A stretch of DNA of 64,000 nucleotides. Origin: Cupriavidus oxalaticus. GTDB taxonomy: Bacteria > Pseudomonadota > Gammaproteobacteria > Burkholderiales > Burkholderiaceae. Every line of letters starts with the position of its first letter. The first letter of the stretch is position 1. Location of the stretch: positions 1 to 64,000 of the forward strand of contig NZ_CP069811.1 of NCBI RefSeq assembly GCF_016894385.1, in the 5' to 3' direction. The notes beneath the pieces are model-generated. The model saw only the letters and a list, made by a program, of their open reading frames with translations. It was not told the DNA's origin and did not search any database. Below, piece after piece: positions 18,581-27,698 of the stretch. A program made the position numbers and the translations under genes.

Positions 18581-20578
18581 CTAAGCAACGGCCTCGCAGG
18601 CCTCATTGTCAAAGGTTGGCTGCTGTACGCGCTCGTGCGCCAGCCACGCCTGGAACATCAGCACGCACCACAGCGGATGCTGCCAGTTGCGCCGTCCGGA
18701 CAGATGCTCGGCCCAGCGGCTGCGGATCGGTTCCGGATCCAGGTAGCCCTGCTGGCGCAGGCGCCGCTCGTCAAGGAGGTCCTCGGCCCAGTCGCGCAGC
18801 GGCCCGCGCAGCCACGCGTCGATCGGAATGCCGAAGCCCATCTTCGGACGCTCGATCAGCGCCTTGGGCACATAGCGGTCGAGTACCTGGCGCAGCACCC
18901 ACTTGGTGGTGTATCCGCCGGCTTCCTTGCGCACCTTGCAGGCCAGCGGCAGGCGCCAGGCGAACTCGACCACGCGGTGATCCAGGAACGGTATGCGTGT
19001 CTCCAGGCTGTGCCGCATGGCCGCGCGGTCCACCTTGGTGAGGATGTCGTCGGGCAGGTAGCCCAGCATGTCCAGCGCCATCATGCGCTCGACGTCGGTC
19101 AGGGCATCGAGGGCCGGCACGACGCTGTCCGGCTCCGTGCCGCCGATGACAAGCGTCTGCGGGTGGTGCCAGTGGGACACCATGCCGCGATACAGTTCGG
19201 CCGACGAGCGCGCGGCCATGACGCCGGCTCCCTTGTGGACCTTCTCGCCGAGATTGTTCCAGCGTGAGGCGATGGGGAGGGTGGCAGCGAGCTGGTCGAT
19301 GCGATGCGGGGAGAGGCGCGTCAGTCCCCATGCCGCAGCGGCGCGCACGGAAGAGGGGACGCGCGACAGCCGTTGCCACAGCTCGGCAGTGATCTGGTAG
19401 CGGTTGTAGCCGCCGAACAGCTCGTCGCCGGCGTCGCCGGACAGCGACACGGTGACATGCCGCCGCGCCAGCTGGCTGACCAGCAGCGTCGGGATCTGCG
19501 AGGAGTCGGCGAACGGCTCGTCGTAGCTGGCGGGTAATTCCGGGATCACCGCCATCGCATGTTCCGGCGTGACGTACAGCTCCGTGTGGCTGGTTCCGAG
19601 GTGCTGCGCGACCGCCTTGGCGTATGCGGCCTCGCTGTAGTCCGAATTGTGGAAGCCGATGGAGAAGGTGCGCACCGGCTGCGACGATTGCGCCTGCATC
19701 AGCGCCACCACCGTAGACGAATCGACGCCGCCGGACAGGAAGGCACCGAGCGGCACGTCCGCCATCATCTGGCGGCCCACCGCGTCGCGCAGCAGCGCCT
19801 GCAGGCTGTCCACGGCCTCCTCGGGGGTGCCGGGGAAAGGATGCCGCACGCCATCGAGCGCCGCCGCGGCGCCCGACCAATAGGGACGCAGCACGGGCTC
19901 AGGGGCCCGCAGCGAGAGCGTCAGCAGATGCGCGGGCGGCAGCTTGGCGATGTTCTGGTAGATCGAATGGCTGCCGGCCACATTGTTGTGGCGCATGAAC
20001 AGGCATAGCGCGTCGCGGTTGATGCTGCCCTCGAACGCCGGATGCCGCCGCAGTGCCTTCAGCTCCGACCCGAAAACGAAGGTGCGCGCCTGGCCTGTCC
20101 CCTGCCAGCCGTAGTAGAGCGGCTTTTCGCCGAGGCGGTCCCGCGCCAGTGTCAGGATGCCCGTCTGCCGGTCCCATAACGCAAAGGCGAACATGCCCTG
20201 CGCACGCCGGACCGTGGCCTCGGCGCCCCAGGCGTCGATGCCGGCAAGCAGCGTTTCGGTGTCGGAGTGGCCCCGCCAGCGCGGCGCGGCCCCCGCTCGC
20301 TCCAGCTCGGCGCGGATCTCCAGGTGGTTATAGATTTCGCCGTTGTACGCAATCACATAACGGCCGCTGGCTGCCGCCATCGGCTGTTGCCCGGCCGCGG
20401 ACAGATCGACGATGGCCAGGCGCCGGTGCGCCAGGCCGAACGGCTTGTCCGGGTCGCACCAGGTGTCGCCGTGATCCGGTCCGCGATGGCGGATCTGCCT
20501 GGCCATCTCGGCCAGCAGGGCCGCACGGTCAGCCAAGGGGGCAGGTGAGCCGCCGAGAAATCCTGCGAGTCCGCACAT
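18581..20578 (-). CDS. Asparagine synthase-type glutamine amidotransferase (AsnB/WbpS-like)
   Basis: A 665-residue two-domain enzyme. The N-terminal Ntn glutaminase starts MCGLAGFLGG, so Cys2 is the nucleophile that releases ammonia from glutamine. The C-terminal synthetase has the PP-loop AFLSGGVDSSTVVALM (about residues 275-290) that adenylates a carboxylate. In polysaccharide loci next to UDP-HexNAc uronate genes, such enzymes (WbpS type) convert the uronic acid carboxylate to the amide; that fits the neighbours at 20598-23007. Plain asparagine synthesis is the alternative. It follows the 4-epimerase by 19 bases on the same strand. Confidence 0.92.
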   Translation of the reverse strand: MCGLAGFLGGSPAPLADRAALLAEMARQIRHRGPDHGDTWCDPDKPFGLAHRRLAIVDLSAAGQQPMAAASGRYVIAYNGEIYNHLEIRAELERAGAAPRWRGHSDTETLLAGIDAWGAEATVRRAQGMFAFALWDRQTGILTLARDRLGEKPLYYGWQGTGQARTFVFGSELKALRRHPAFEGSINRDALCLFMRHNNVAGSHSIYQNIAKLPPAHLLTLSLRAPEPVLRPYWSGAAAALDGVRHPFPGTPEEAVDSLQALLRDAVGRQMMADVPLGAFLSGGVDSSTVVALMQAQSSQPVRTFSIGFHNSDYSEAAYAKAVAQHLGTSHTELYVTPEHAMAVIPELPASYDEPFADSSQIPTLLVSQLARRHVTVSLSGDAGDELFGGYNRYQITAELWQRLSRVPSSVRAAAAWGLTRLSPHRIDQLAATLPIASRWNNLGEKVHKGAGVMAARSSAELYRGMVSHWHHPQTLVIGGTEPDSVVPALDALTDVERMMALDMLGYLPDDILTKVDRAAMRHSLETRIPFLDHRVVEFAWRLPLACKVRKEAGGYTTKWVLRQVLDRYVPKALIERPKMGFGIPIDAWLRGPLRDWAEDLLDERRLRQQGYLDPEPIRSRWAEHLSGRRNWQHPLWCVLMFQAWLAHERVQQPTFDNEACEAVA

Positions 20579-20597
20579 GGTCGTTTTCCGGTTGCGC

Positions 20598-21683
20598 TCA
20601 GGCTTTCAATGCCTGCTGCCTCTGCACGTACCAACGCATCGCCTCCGCCAGCCCGTCGCGAATGCGGTGCGTGGGCTGGTATCCCAGCAGGCTCTGCGCC
20701 TTGCTGATGTCGGCCTGGCTGTGGCGCACATCGCCCGCCCGGAAGCCGCGATAGACCGGCTGGGTACCGGCGGCAACGCCATAGGGCAGCAGCCCGTCGC
20801 GAAGCAGCTCGAACAGCGTGGTCAGCGTGGTGCGATCGCCGACCGCGACGTTGTAGACCTGGCTGGCCGACTCGCGGTGTTCGCTGGTGGCGGCCAGCAG
20901 GTTGACCTGCACGGCGTTTGCGACGTAGCAGAAGTCGCGGCTGGTCTCGCCGTCGCCGTTGATGCAGACGGCCTCGTGCCGCAGCAGCGCCGCGATCCAT
21001 TTCGGAATCACGGCGGCGTAGGCACCGTTCGGATCCTGGCGCGGCCCGAATACGTTGAAATAGCGCAGGCCTACGGCATGCACGCCATAGCACCGGTGGA
21101 ACACGTCGGCATACAGCTCGTTGGCGTACTTGGTGACCGCATAGGGGCTCAATGGCTTGCCTATGAGGTCTTCCACCTTGGGCAGGCCCGGATGGTCGCC
21201 ATAGGTGCTGCTGCTGGCCGCATAGACGAAGGTCTTGACCTGCGCGTCGCGGGCGGCGACCAGCATGTTCAGGAATCCGGTGATATTCACGCTGTGGGTC
21301 GAGACCGGATCCTCGAGGCTGCGGGGCACGGAGCCGAGCGCCGCCTGGTGCAGCACAAAGTCCACCGGATGCAGGCCGGCGGCCGTGCCCGCGCGCGCGG
21401 GCGCACGGAACAGCATGGCGTTGCGGCAATGCTCCGGGTTGCGGATGTCCCCCTCGATGAACTGGAAGTTGGCCCACTGCCTGGGCGGCACCAGCGCCTC
21501 GACCTCGCACAGGTTGCGGCGGTGCCCGGTGGAAAAATTGTCCAGGCCGACCACGCGCTGGTCGAGCCGCAACAGCGCTTCCAGCAAATTGCTGCCGATG
21601 AACCCGGCGACGCCGGTGATGAGCCACGTGCGCGGCGTGGCGGCCAGGCGGGTCTTCAGGTGCGCGTAGGCGTTCTCATGCAT
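20598..21683 (-). CDS. UDP-N-acetylhexosamine (uronate) C4-epimerase, WbpP/TviC-like SDR
   Basis: A 361-residue extended short-chain dehydrogenase. The ATG at 21683 has GGAG 9 bases upstream, better than the ATG at 21698. The NAD motif [13 protein letters not shown] is near residue 20, [11 protein letters not shown] near 100, [12 protein letters not shown] with catalytic Ser, and [11 protein letters not shown] with the catalytic Tyr and Lys near 180. [18 protein letters not shown] and [20 protein letters not shown] are typical of WbpP/TviC enzymes that interconvert UDP-GlcNAc/GalNAc or the uronic acids. Together with the adjacent TviB-like dehydrogenase it should make UDP-GalNAcA. Confidence 0.92.
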   Translation of the reverse strand: MHENAYAHLKTRLAATPRTWLITGVAGFIGSNLLEALLRLDQRVVGLDNFSTGHRRNLCEVEALVPPRQWANFQFIEGDIRNPEHCRNAMLFRAPARAGTAAGLHPVDFVLHQAALGSVPRSLEDPVSTHSVNITGFLNMLVAARDAQVKTFVYAASSSTYGDHPGLPKVEDLIGKPLSPYAVTKYANELYADVFHRCYGVHAVGLRYFNVFGPRQDPNGAYAAVIPKWIAALLRHEAVCINGDGETSRDFCYVANAVQVNLLAATSEHRESASQVYNVAVGDRTTLTTLFELLRDGLLPYGVAAGTQPVYRGFRAGDVRHSQADISKAQSLLGYQPTHRIRDGLAEAMRWYVQRQQALKA

Positions 21684-21729
21684 GGGCGGTGGCTCCATGG
21701 CGCGGTTTCGGGTGGGTTTCCGTGCGTGA

Positions 21730-23007
21730 CTACAGGCGTCCGTCGACCTCGCTGCGGGGCAGGATGCCTTTCACGTCGAACAGCACCGCGTGCTCCTTGC
21801 CGAAAGCCTTGATCGCCCGCACGCCCATGGTGACGAACTGGTGGTGCGCGACGGCCAGCACGATGGCATCGTAGTGGTCGTGCCGGGGGGCCTGGCGCAG
21901 GCATGCCAGCCCGTATTCCGCTTCGGCGTCCTCGATATTGATCCAGGGGTCGTAGACGTCGATCTCGGCGTTGTAGCCGCGCAGCGTCGTCACGATGTCG
22001 ACCGCCTTGGTGTTGCGCACGTCCGGGCAGTTCTCCTTGAAGGTCAGGCCGAGCACCAGCACGCGGCTGCCAAGTACCGGGATGCCCCGGCGCAGCATCA
22101 GCTTCACCACCTCGTCGGCGACATGGATCGCCATGCGGTCGTTGATGCGCCGGCCGGCAAGGATGACCTGCGGGTGGTAGCCGACCTCCTGCGCCTTGTG
22201 CGTGAGATAGTAGGGATCGACGCCGATGCAGTGCCCGCCGACCAGGCCCGGGCGGAACGGCAGGAAGTTCCACTTGGTGCCGGCGGCCTTGAGCACTTCG
22301 AGCGTGTCGATATCGAGCTTGTGGAACAGCAGGCTGAGTTCGTTCATCAGCGCGATGTTCACGTCGCGCTGGGTGTTCTCGATGACCTTCGCGGCTTCCG
22401 CCACACGGATGCTGCTGGCGCGGTGCGTGCCGGCCACGATGATCTTGCGGTAGAGCGCGTCGATGGCCTCGCTGACCTCTGGCGTGCTGCCGCTGGTGAC
22501 CTTGCGGATATCCGGCAGCCGGTGTTCCTTGTCGCCGGGGTTGATGCGCTCCGGGCTGTATCCGCAGAAGAAGTCTTCATTGAATTTCAGCCCGCTGTGC
22601 CGCTCCAGCACCGGCACGCAGATTTCCTCGGTAGCGCCCGGATACACGGTCGATTCATAGATCACCACCGAGCCCGGTGCCATCGCCTTGCCCACGGTCT
22701 CGCTAGCCAGGATCAGCGGTGTCAGGTCGGGGCGCTTGGCACGGTCCACCGGCGTGGGCACGGTCACGATAAAGACCTGGCAATCCTTCAGCGCGCCGGG
22801 ATCGCTGCTGTAGCGCAGGTGGCGCGCGCTGCGCAGTTCGTCGGCACTGACTTCCAGCGTGGCGTCATGGCCGGTGCGCAGTTCTTCGATGCGTGCGGCG
22901 TTGATATCGAAGCCCACGACCGGCTGCTGCTTGCCGAACTCCACGGCGAGCGGCAGGCCGACATAGCCCAGCCCGATGATGGCGACTTGTGCGTGACTGA
23001 AGTCCAT
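21730..23007 (-). CDS. tviB: UDP-N-acetylhexosamine 6-dehydrogenase (TviB/WbpO-like)
   Basis: A 425-residue NAD-dependent dehydrogenase oxidising UDP-GlcNAc or UDP-GalNAc to the uronic acid. I chose the ATG at 23007 ([20 protein letters not shown]) with GGAAG 9 bases upstream; the frame stays open 100 codons further without family similarity. The N-terminal NAD domain has [15 protein letters not shown]; catalytic Cys lies in [12 protein letters not shown] (about residue 260), and the central domain and UDP-binding C-terminus follow. The length matches the Vi-antigen enzyme TviB. It precedes the 4-epimerase in a dehydrogenase-epimerase-amidotransferase-glycosyltransferase operon. Confidence 0.94.
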   Translation of the reverse strand: MDFSHAQVAIIGLGYVGLPLAVEFGKQQPVVGFDINAARIEELRTGHDATLEVSADELRSARHLRYSSDPGALKDCQVFIVTVPTPVDRAKRPDLTPLILASETVGKAMAPGSVVIYESTVYPGATEEICVPVLERHSGLKFNEDFFCGYSPERINPGDKEHRLPDIRKVTSGSTPEVSEAIDALYRKIIVAGTHRASSIRVAEAAKVIENTQRDVNIALMNELSLLFHKLDIDTLEVLKAAGTKWNFLPFRPGLVGGHCIGVDPYYLTHKAQEVGYHPQVILAGRRINDRMAIHVADEVVKLMLRRGIPVLGSRVLVLGLTFKENCPDVRNTKAVDIVTTLRGYNAEIDVYDPWINIEDAEAEYGLACLRQAPRHDHYDAIVLAVAHHQFVTMGVRAIKAFGKEHAVLFDVKGILPRSEVDGRL

Positions 23008-23158
23008 GACAGTGATCTTCCGAGTTGTTGCGAGCCTGCCGGCAACGGCGTGGAAAGCCAGGTTCGTGAAAATTATCGTGCGCGGCCAGTACGCCGTGCG
23101 CGGGGATTCGTGCCTTGGCGTACACAAGCCGGCACGCGTGCGGCAGTTGCAGCCTGCG

Positions 23159-24322
23159 TCATGCCACCCCGATCTCGTTGCGGCCTGTTTCCCCTGAGAT
23201 GCGGGACAACAGGCCTTCCCAGCGCGCGGCGATCTCGGCCGGCGCGAACTTGTGCACATTGCGCCGGCCGGCGTCGGCCAGGCGGGAGGCAAGCTCGGGA
23301 CTGGCAATTACCGCCGCGATCTCGTGCGCCAGCGCGGCGGGATCGTCGACCGGGCTGAGCCGGGCGTTTTCGCCGTGGGTGAGCAAGGCCCTCACGCCCG
23401 TCTCGCAGTTGGTGGCGACGATCGGCAGGCCGTACGCCATGGCCTCCACCAGTACCAGCGAGAAGCCTTCATACCGGGAACTGAGGCACAGCATGGCGGC
23501 GTCCCGGTACACCGATTCGATATCGCTGCGCGCCGGTTCGAGGCGCACGCATTGCTGCAGGCCAAGCCGGTCGCGCAGCTGTGTCAGCGATGCCAGCAGT
23601 TCGCCGTTGCCCACGATTCGCAACGTCCAGTCGGGAAAGGCCTTGGCGATGGGCACCCATGCCTGCAGCAGCACGTCGAAACCCTTGACGTCGGTCAGGC
23701 GCCCCACGGCGACGGCCGTGCGCGAGGTGCGCGCAGCGGGCTGGACGGGAACGGGAATGGGCAGCGAGTTGGGGATGACTTCGACCCTGCTGCAGCGCAA
23801 GTTGCGTACCCATTTCTCGCGGTCCAGTTCGGTCAGCACCACGATCCGCCGGCAAGTGCGCGCGCTCAGGCGGCGCGCAAGGCGGCGCAACGGCAGCCCC
23901 AGGTCCTGATCGAGGTTGCAGTGCTCCCAGGCAATGCGGCGCACACCGAGTCCCAGGCACGCCGGCAGTGTGAACAGCGTCAGCAGCGGGTCGACTTCCA
24001 CCAGCAAGGCAATCCCATGCTGCCTGACGTAGCGGCGAATGCGGGCGACGGCGTGCAGGAAGTGCGTGCGGAAGGAGGGAGACTGGTCGAACAGCGCCTC
24101 ATGCCGGACCGCCGGGTCGAGCGGGAAGCAGCTGCGGCGATCGCCCAGGCAGAGGATGTGGATGCGGTGCCCGCGCCTGGCCAGCTCGTTCGCCACCGTG
24201 GCGGTCATGCGCTCGGCGCCGCCGAATACGTTCAGCGTCCCGGTCAGGAAGCAGATCGCCGGCCCTTGCGTCGCGCCGGCTTGCGGCTGCCCGCCGGCCT
24301 TAGCGGTAGCGCGCGGCGGCAT
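23159..24322 (-). CDS. Glycosyltransferase family 4
   Basis: A 387-residue GT-B enzyme. The ATG at 24322 has GGAGG 6 bases upstream and overlaps the preceding glycosyltransferase gene by 23 bases, so translation is probably coupled; longer frames upstream are shadows of that gene. The acceptor domain starts FLTGTLNVFGGAERMTATVA, with the glycine-rich GGAE loop typical of GT4. The donor site has SSRYEGFSLVLVEAMAYGLP (about residues 280-300) with the E-x7-E pair. It transfers an activated sugar to the lipid-linked repeat unit; specificity is unknown. A 14-bp stretch at 23804-23817 matches the dispersed motif. Confidence 0.9.
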   Translation of the reverse strand: MPPRATAKAGGQPQAGATQGPAICFLTGTLNVFGGAERMTATVANELARRGHRIHILCLGDRRSCFPLDPAVRHEALFDQSPSFRTHFLHAVARIRRYVRQHGIALLVEVDPLLTLFTLPACLGLGVRRIAWEHCNLDQDLGLPLRRLARRLSARTCRRIVVLTELDREKWVRNLRCSRVEVIPNSLPIPVPVQPAARTSRTAVAVGRLTDVKGFDVLLQAWVPIAKAFPDWTLRIVGNGELLASLTQLRDRLGLQQCVRLEPARSDIESVYRDAAMLCLSSRYEGFSLVLVEAMAYGLPIVATNCETGVRALLTHGENARLSPVDDPAALAHEIAAVIASPELASRLADAGRRNVHKFAPAEIAARWEGLLSRISGETGRNEIGVA

Positions 24323-25475
24323 CGGTGGCCTCCACTTGTGCCGGCGCGCTGGCGCGTGCATACCTGGCGTACAGGCGCAGCCAGTCGCGCGCGATGAGTT
24401 CGATATTGAACCTGGTCGCGATGTGCTTGTGCCGCGCTGCCTCGTCGGCAGGCCCTCCCCGGCCCTGCGAGACGGCGTCGCGAATGGCCCGTGCCAGCGC
24501 CGGCGTATCTCCACGCGGAACCAGCGTGCCGATACCGCGGACCATGGCGGGGACACCCGACGCATCCGTGGCGACGACCGGGCAGCCGCTCGACAGCGCC
24601 TCGCCCACCACCAGCGGCATGCCTTCGATAACCGATGACAGCACGAACAGGTCCGCCGCATTCAGCAGCGCCGGCACGTCCATCCGCTTGCCCAGCAGCA
24701 GCACGCGTGCGCTCAGCCCGTGGTGCTCGATGCGCTGCGCCAGTGCATCGCGCTGCGGCCCTTCTCCGGCGATCATCAGGACGGTGCGGTCTCCGAGGGA
24801 GGCTTGCGCGAAGGCATCGATCAGGGCGGTCTGCGCCTTGTCGGCTACCAGCCGGCCCACGTTGAGGACGAGCCGGTCGTCCGGGTGCAGGCCGAGCTCG
24901 GCACGGGTGGCGGCGCGCTGCCCGGCGCTGGGCCGGTAGCGGGTCGTATCGAAGCCGTTGGGCACATAGATGATGCGCGACGCGGGTGCCGCGCGCACGT
25001 CGATCATGCGCTGCCGGCCCTCGTCGCTGACCTGGGTGGTGAGATCGGCCCAGCGGTCGGTGAGGCGATACGCCAGCATGCGCAACGCCCCGCCCTCGAA
25101 GTAGTTGTGTGCCGTGCAGATCGTGGCGGGGACCGTGCACACGCGCGTCAGCAAGCGTGCCATCAGGTTGGCATGAACCATGTGGGAGTGGACGACGTCC
25201 GGGCGCCAGCGCAGCACGAACTGCCGGATCTGCATGAGTGTGGCCAGCAGCGCCGCCGGCGTCTTGCGCATGTTCAGCATCAGAAGCTCGATGCCTTCCG
25301 GGAGCGTCAGTTCGCAGCCCGGCATCAGGCTCACCACGGAGACCGCGTGTCCCAGCGATCGGTATTGCAGCGCGAGCGCGGCCACCTGCTGTTCAGCGCC
25401 GCCCAGTTGCAGGCAGGTGATGAGCAGCAGGATGCGCATCGGTATGGCGGAAGTTCCATTCTGGCTCTGATCCAT
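24300..25475 (-). CDS. Glycosyltransferase family 4, tandem paralogue B
   Basis: A 391-residue GT-B enzyme starting at the ATG at 25475 with GGAG 5 bases before it. It has the MRILLLITCLQLGGAEQQVA acceptor-site motif, HSHMVHANLMARLL, ICTAHNYFEGG, and the donor motif IEGMPLVVGEALSSGCPVVA (E-x7-E). It is closely similar along its length to the next gene upstream (25620-26855), including the MDQ start and the promoter-proximal sequence, so the two arose by tandem duplication. Both probably transfer related sugars at successive steps; specificity is unknown. Confidence 0.92.
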   Translation of the reverse strand: MDQSQNGTSAIPMRILLLITCLQLGGAEQQVAALALQYRSLGHAVSVVSLMPGCELTLPEGIELLMLNMRKTPAALLATLMQIRQFVLRWRPDVVHSHMVHANLMARLLTRVCTVPATICTAHNYFEGGALRMLAYRLTDRWADLTTQVSDEGRQRMIDVRAAPASRIIYVPNGFDTTRYRPSAGQRAATRAELGLHPDDRLVLNVGRLVADKAQTALIDAFAQASLGDRTVLMIAGEGPQRDALAQRIEHHGLSARVLLLGKRMDVPALLNAADLFVLSSVIEGMPLVVGEALSSGCPVVATDASGVPAMVRGIGTLVPRGDTPALARAIRDAVSQGRGGPADEAARHKHIATRFNIELIARDWLRLYARYARASAPAQVEATDAAARYR

Positions 25476-25619
25476 CTGGGCTCCGGCGACATGGTCTGTG
25501 CGGTTCGTTCCAGTGACGTTATCGCAACCGCATGGCGGCATCCGTGCGGCGTCGAACGCAAGCCTCGCCTGGCGCGCCGCTTTCCGTCGTGGCTGGAATG
25601 CGACCGGTGGGAGACGGGT

Positions 25620-26855
25620 TCACCGTGCCGGCCAGAATGCCGGGCGCCGCCCGCTGTGCAGGCCCGCGGAACCTGCGCGATCACCATCCGTGCGCAGTGG
25701 CATCGGGGACGCCAGGTGGGACGCCGCGCCGGTGCGGGTGTGGTCCGCATACAGCCGCAGCCAGGTGCGGGCGATGGCCTCGATGCTGAAAGCGGAATCG
25801 ATGTGCCGATGCCGCGCCGCTTCGTCCGTGGCCGCGCCACGTCCGCGCGAGAGAGCGTCACGCATGGCCCGGGCCAGTGCGGCCGGATCCCCGCGCGGCA
25901 CGACGGTGCCGACGCCGCCCACCATCGTCGCCACGCCTGAGGCATCTGTGGCCACGACCGGGCAGCCGCACGCCAGCGCTTCGCCCACCACCAGCGGCAT
26001 CCCTTCAATCCGTGACGACAGCACGAACAGGTCCGCTGCGTTCAGCAGGGCAGGCACGTCCTGCCGCCTGCCCAGCAACCGCACCCGGCCGTCCAGGCCA
26101 TGTGCGGCAACGCACTGCGCCAGCGTGTCGCGCAGCGGGCCGTCGCCGGCGATCATCAGTATCGCGTTGGGCGCGGGGGACAGTTGCGCAAAGGCATCGA
26201 TCAGGTCCGTCTGCGCCTTTTCCCAGACGAGCCGCCCCACATTGAGGACGAGCTGATCGTCGCCGTGCAGTCCGAGCGCGGCCCGCGCGGCGGTCCGCGC
26301 CTGCGCGCCGGGGCGGTAGCGGGCCGTATCGATGCCGTTGGGGACGACGATGATCCGCTGTTCGGGCGCCGCGCGGGACGCGATCATGACCTGGCGGCCT
26401 TCGTCGCTGACGTGGGTAGTGAGGTCGCTCCAGTGATCGGTGAGGCGGTAGGCCAGCATGCGCAGCGAGCCGCCCTCGAAGAAGCTGTGCGCCGTGCAGA
26501 TCGTGGCCGGGACCGGGCACAGGCGCGACAGCATGCGGGCAAACAGGTTGGCATGGATCATGTGGGCGTGGACGACGTCCGGGCGCCATTGCAGCACGAA
26601 GCGGCGTACTTGCACGAGCGCGGCCAGCAATGACAGCGGCGTCTTGCGCATGGTCAGCATCACGGCTTCGACGCAATCGGGCAGCGCCACCTCGCTGCCA
26701 GGCAAAAGGCTGACCACCGATACCCGGTGCCCCAGCGCCACGTACTCGCGCGCGAGCGCCGCCACTTGCTGCTCTGCGCCGCCCAGCTGCAGGCAGGTGA
26801 CGAGCAGCATGATCCGCATCGGCCCGCTGCGCTTCCCCTGTTGGCGCTGATCCAT
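25620..26855 (-). CDS. Glycosyltransferase family 4, tandem paralogue A
   Basis: A 411-residue GT-B enzyme. The ATG at 26855 (MDQRQQGKRSGPMRIMLLVT) follows GGAGACAAG. Motifs match its downstream twin: ITC/VTCLQLGGAEQQVAALA, HAHMIHANLFARML, ICTAHSFFEGGSLRMLAYRL, IEGMPLVVGEALACGCPVVA. The C-terminus is about 20 residues longer and diverges from the copy downstream. It is the first gene of the leftward glycosyltransferase block and is divergent from the PglC-like gene at 27053, with about 197 bases between the two starts for both promoters. Confidence 0.92.
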   Translation of the reverse strand: MDQRQQGKRSGPMRIMLLVTCLQLGGAEQQVAALAREYVALGHRVSVVSLLPGSEVALPDCVEAVMLTMRKTPLSLLAALVQVRRFVLQWRPDVVHAHMIHANLFARMLSRLCPVPATICTAHSFFEGGSLRMLAYRLTDHWSDLTTHVSDEGRQVMIASRAAPEQRIIVVPNGIDTARYRPGAQARTAARAALGLHGDDQLVLNVGRLVWEKAQTDLIDAFAQLSPAPNAILMIAGDGPLRDTLAQCVAAHGLDGRVRLLGRRQDVPALLNAADLFVLSSRIEGMPLVVGEALACGCPVVATDASGVATMVGGVGTVVPRGDPAALARAMRDALSRGRGAATDEAARHRHIDSAFSIEAIARTWLRLYADHTRTGAASHLASPMPLRTDGDRAGSAGLHSGRRPAFWPAR

Positions 26856-27052
26856 CTTGTCTCCGGTGGCGTGACGTGGCGTAGCGCACCCTATCGCGCC
26901 GACAGGGCGGTATCTGTGCGCTGCCCAACGCAGGCGGATGACGGGCGGAACACTGTGGTGCAAGCCACGTTCCGACAGCCGTGGGCGCTTCACAGGGGCG
27001 GACGAATCCGGTTAGATATCTCCTCGATACCGTTCAGAAGTGGGAAAGGATC

Positions 27053-27652
27053 ATGAAGCGTGTTCTTGATGTCGTCCTCGCGTCGGTGGCGCTGCTGGTG
27101 CTGGCGCTCCCTCTCCTGATCGTGATGGGCCTGGTTCGGCGCAAGCTGGGCAGCCCGGTGTTCTTCCGGCAGACGCGGGCCGGTCTCGATGGCAAGCCCT
27201 TTGAAGTCATCAAGTTCCGCACCATGACGGACGAGCGCGGTGCCGATGGCGAGCTGCTGCCCGACGCGCAACGCATCACGCCGTTCGGCTGGACGATCCG
27301 GCGCACCAGCATCGACGAGCTGCCTGAGCTCTGGTGCGTGCTGAAGGGAGAGATGAGCCTGGTGGGGCCGCGCCCGTTGCCTGCGTTCTACCTGCCGCTT
27401 TACTCGGCGGAACAGGCGCGGCGGCTGGCCGTCAAGCCGGGCATCACGGGCTGGGCCCAGGTCAACGGGCGCAATTCACTGAGTTGGGAGGAGAAGTTCC
27501 GGCTGGACGTCTGGTACGTGGATCACCAGTCGCTCTGGCTGGATCTCAGGATCCTGTGGCGCACGATCGGCACGGTGCTTGCCAAGGAGGACATCAGCGC
27601 CGAAGGCGAAGTCTCGGCGACCCGCTTCTGCGGGAGCGAGAAGACACCATAG
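27053..27652 (+). CDS. Phosphoglycosyl transferase, PglC-like initiating sugar transferase
   Basis: A 199-residue monotopic phosphoglycosyl transferase, the short PglC form. AAAGGA lies just before the ATG at 27053. The re-entrant membrane helix is at residues 5-25, then SPVFFRQTRAGLDGKPF, FRTMTDERG, RRTSIDELPELWCVLKGEMS with the catalytic Asp-Glu pair, VGPRPL, and PGITGWAQVNGRNSLSWEEK. It should load the first sugar-1-phosphate on undecaprenyl phosphate. The nearby DegT aminotransferase and PglF-like dehydratase suggest a diNAcBac- or amino-dideoxy-type first sugar. First gene of a rightward operon running to 31744. Confidence 0.94.
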   Translation: MKRVLDVVLASVALLVLALPLLIVMGLVRRKLGSPVFFRQTRAGLDGKPFEVIKFRTMTDERGADGELLPDAQRITPFGWTIRRTSIDELPELWCVLKGEMSLVGPRPLPAFYLPLYSAEQARRLAVKPGITGWAQVNGRNSLSWEEKFRLDVWYVDHQSLWLDLRILWRTIGTVLAKEDISAEGEVSATRFCGSEKTP

Positions 27653-27698
27653 GCGCCACCGGCGTCGTGGCTCGCACCGCAAACCTTGGAAATCGGCA

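Noticed and set aside
23804..23817. GCGTACCCATTTCT inside a glycosyltransferase gene as a true motif copy
   Set aside because: Only 14 bases match before divergence, and the codons (for EKWVRN) are conserved-looking, so chance is possible; kept only as a weak member of the set.
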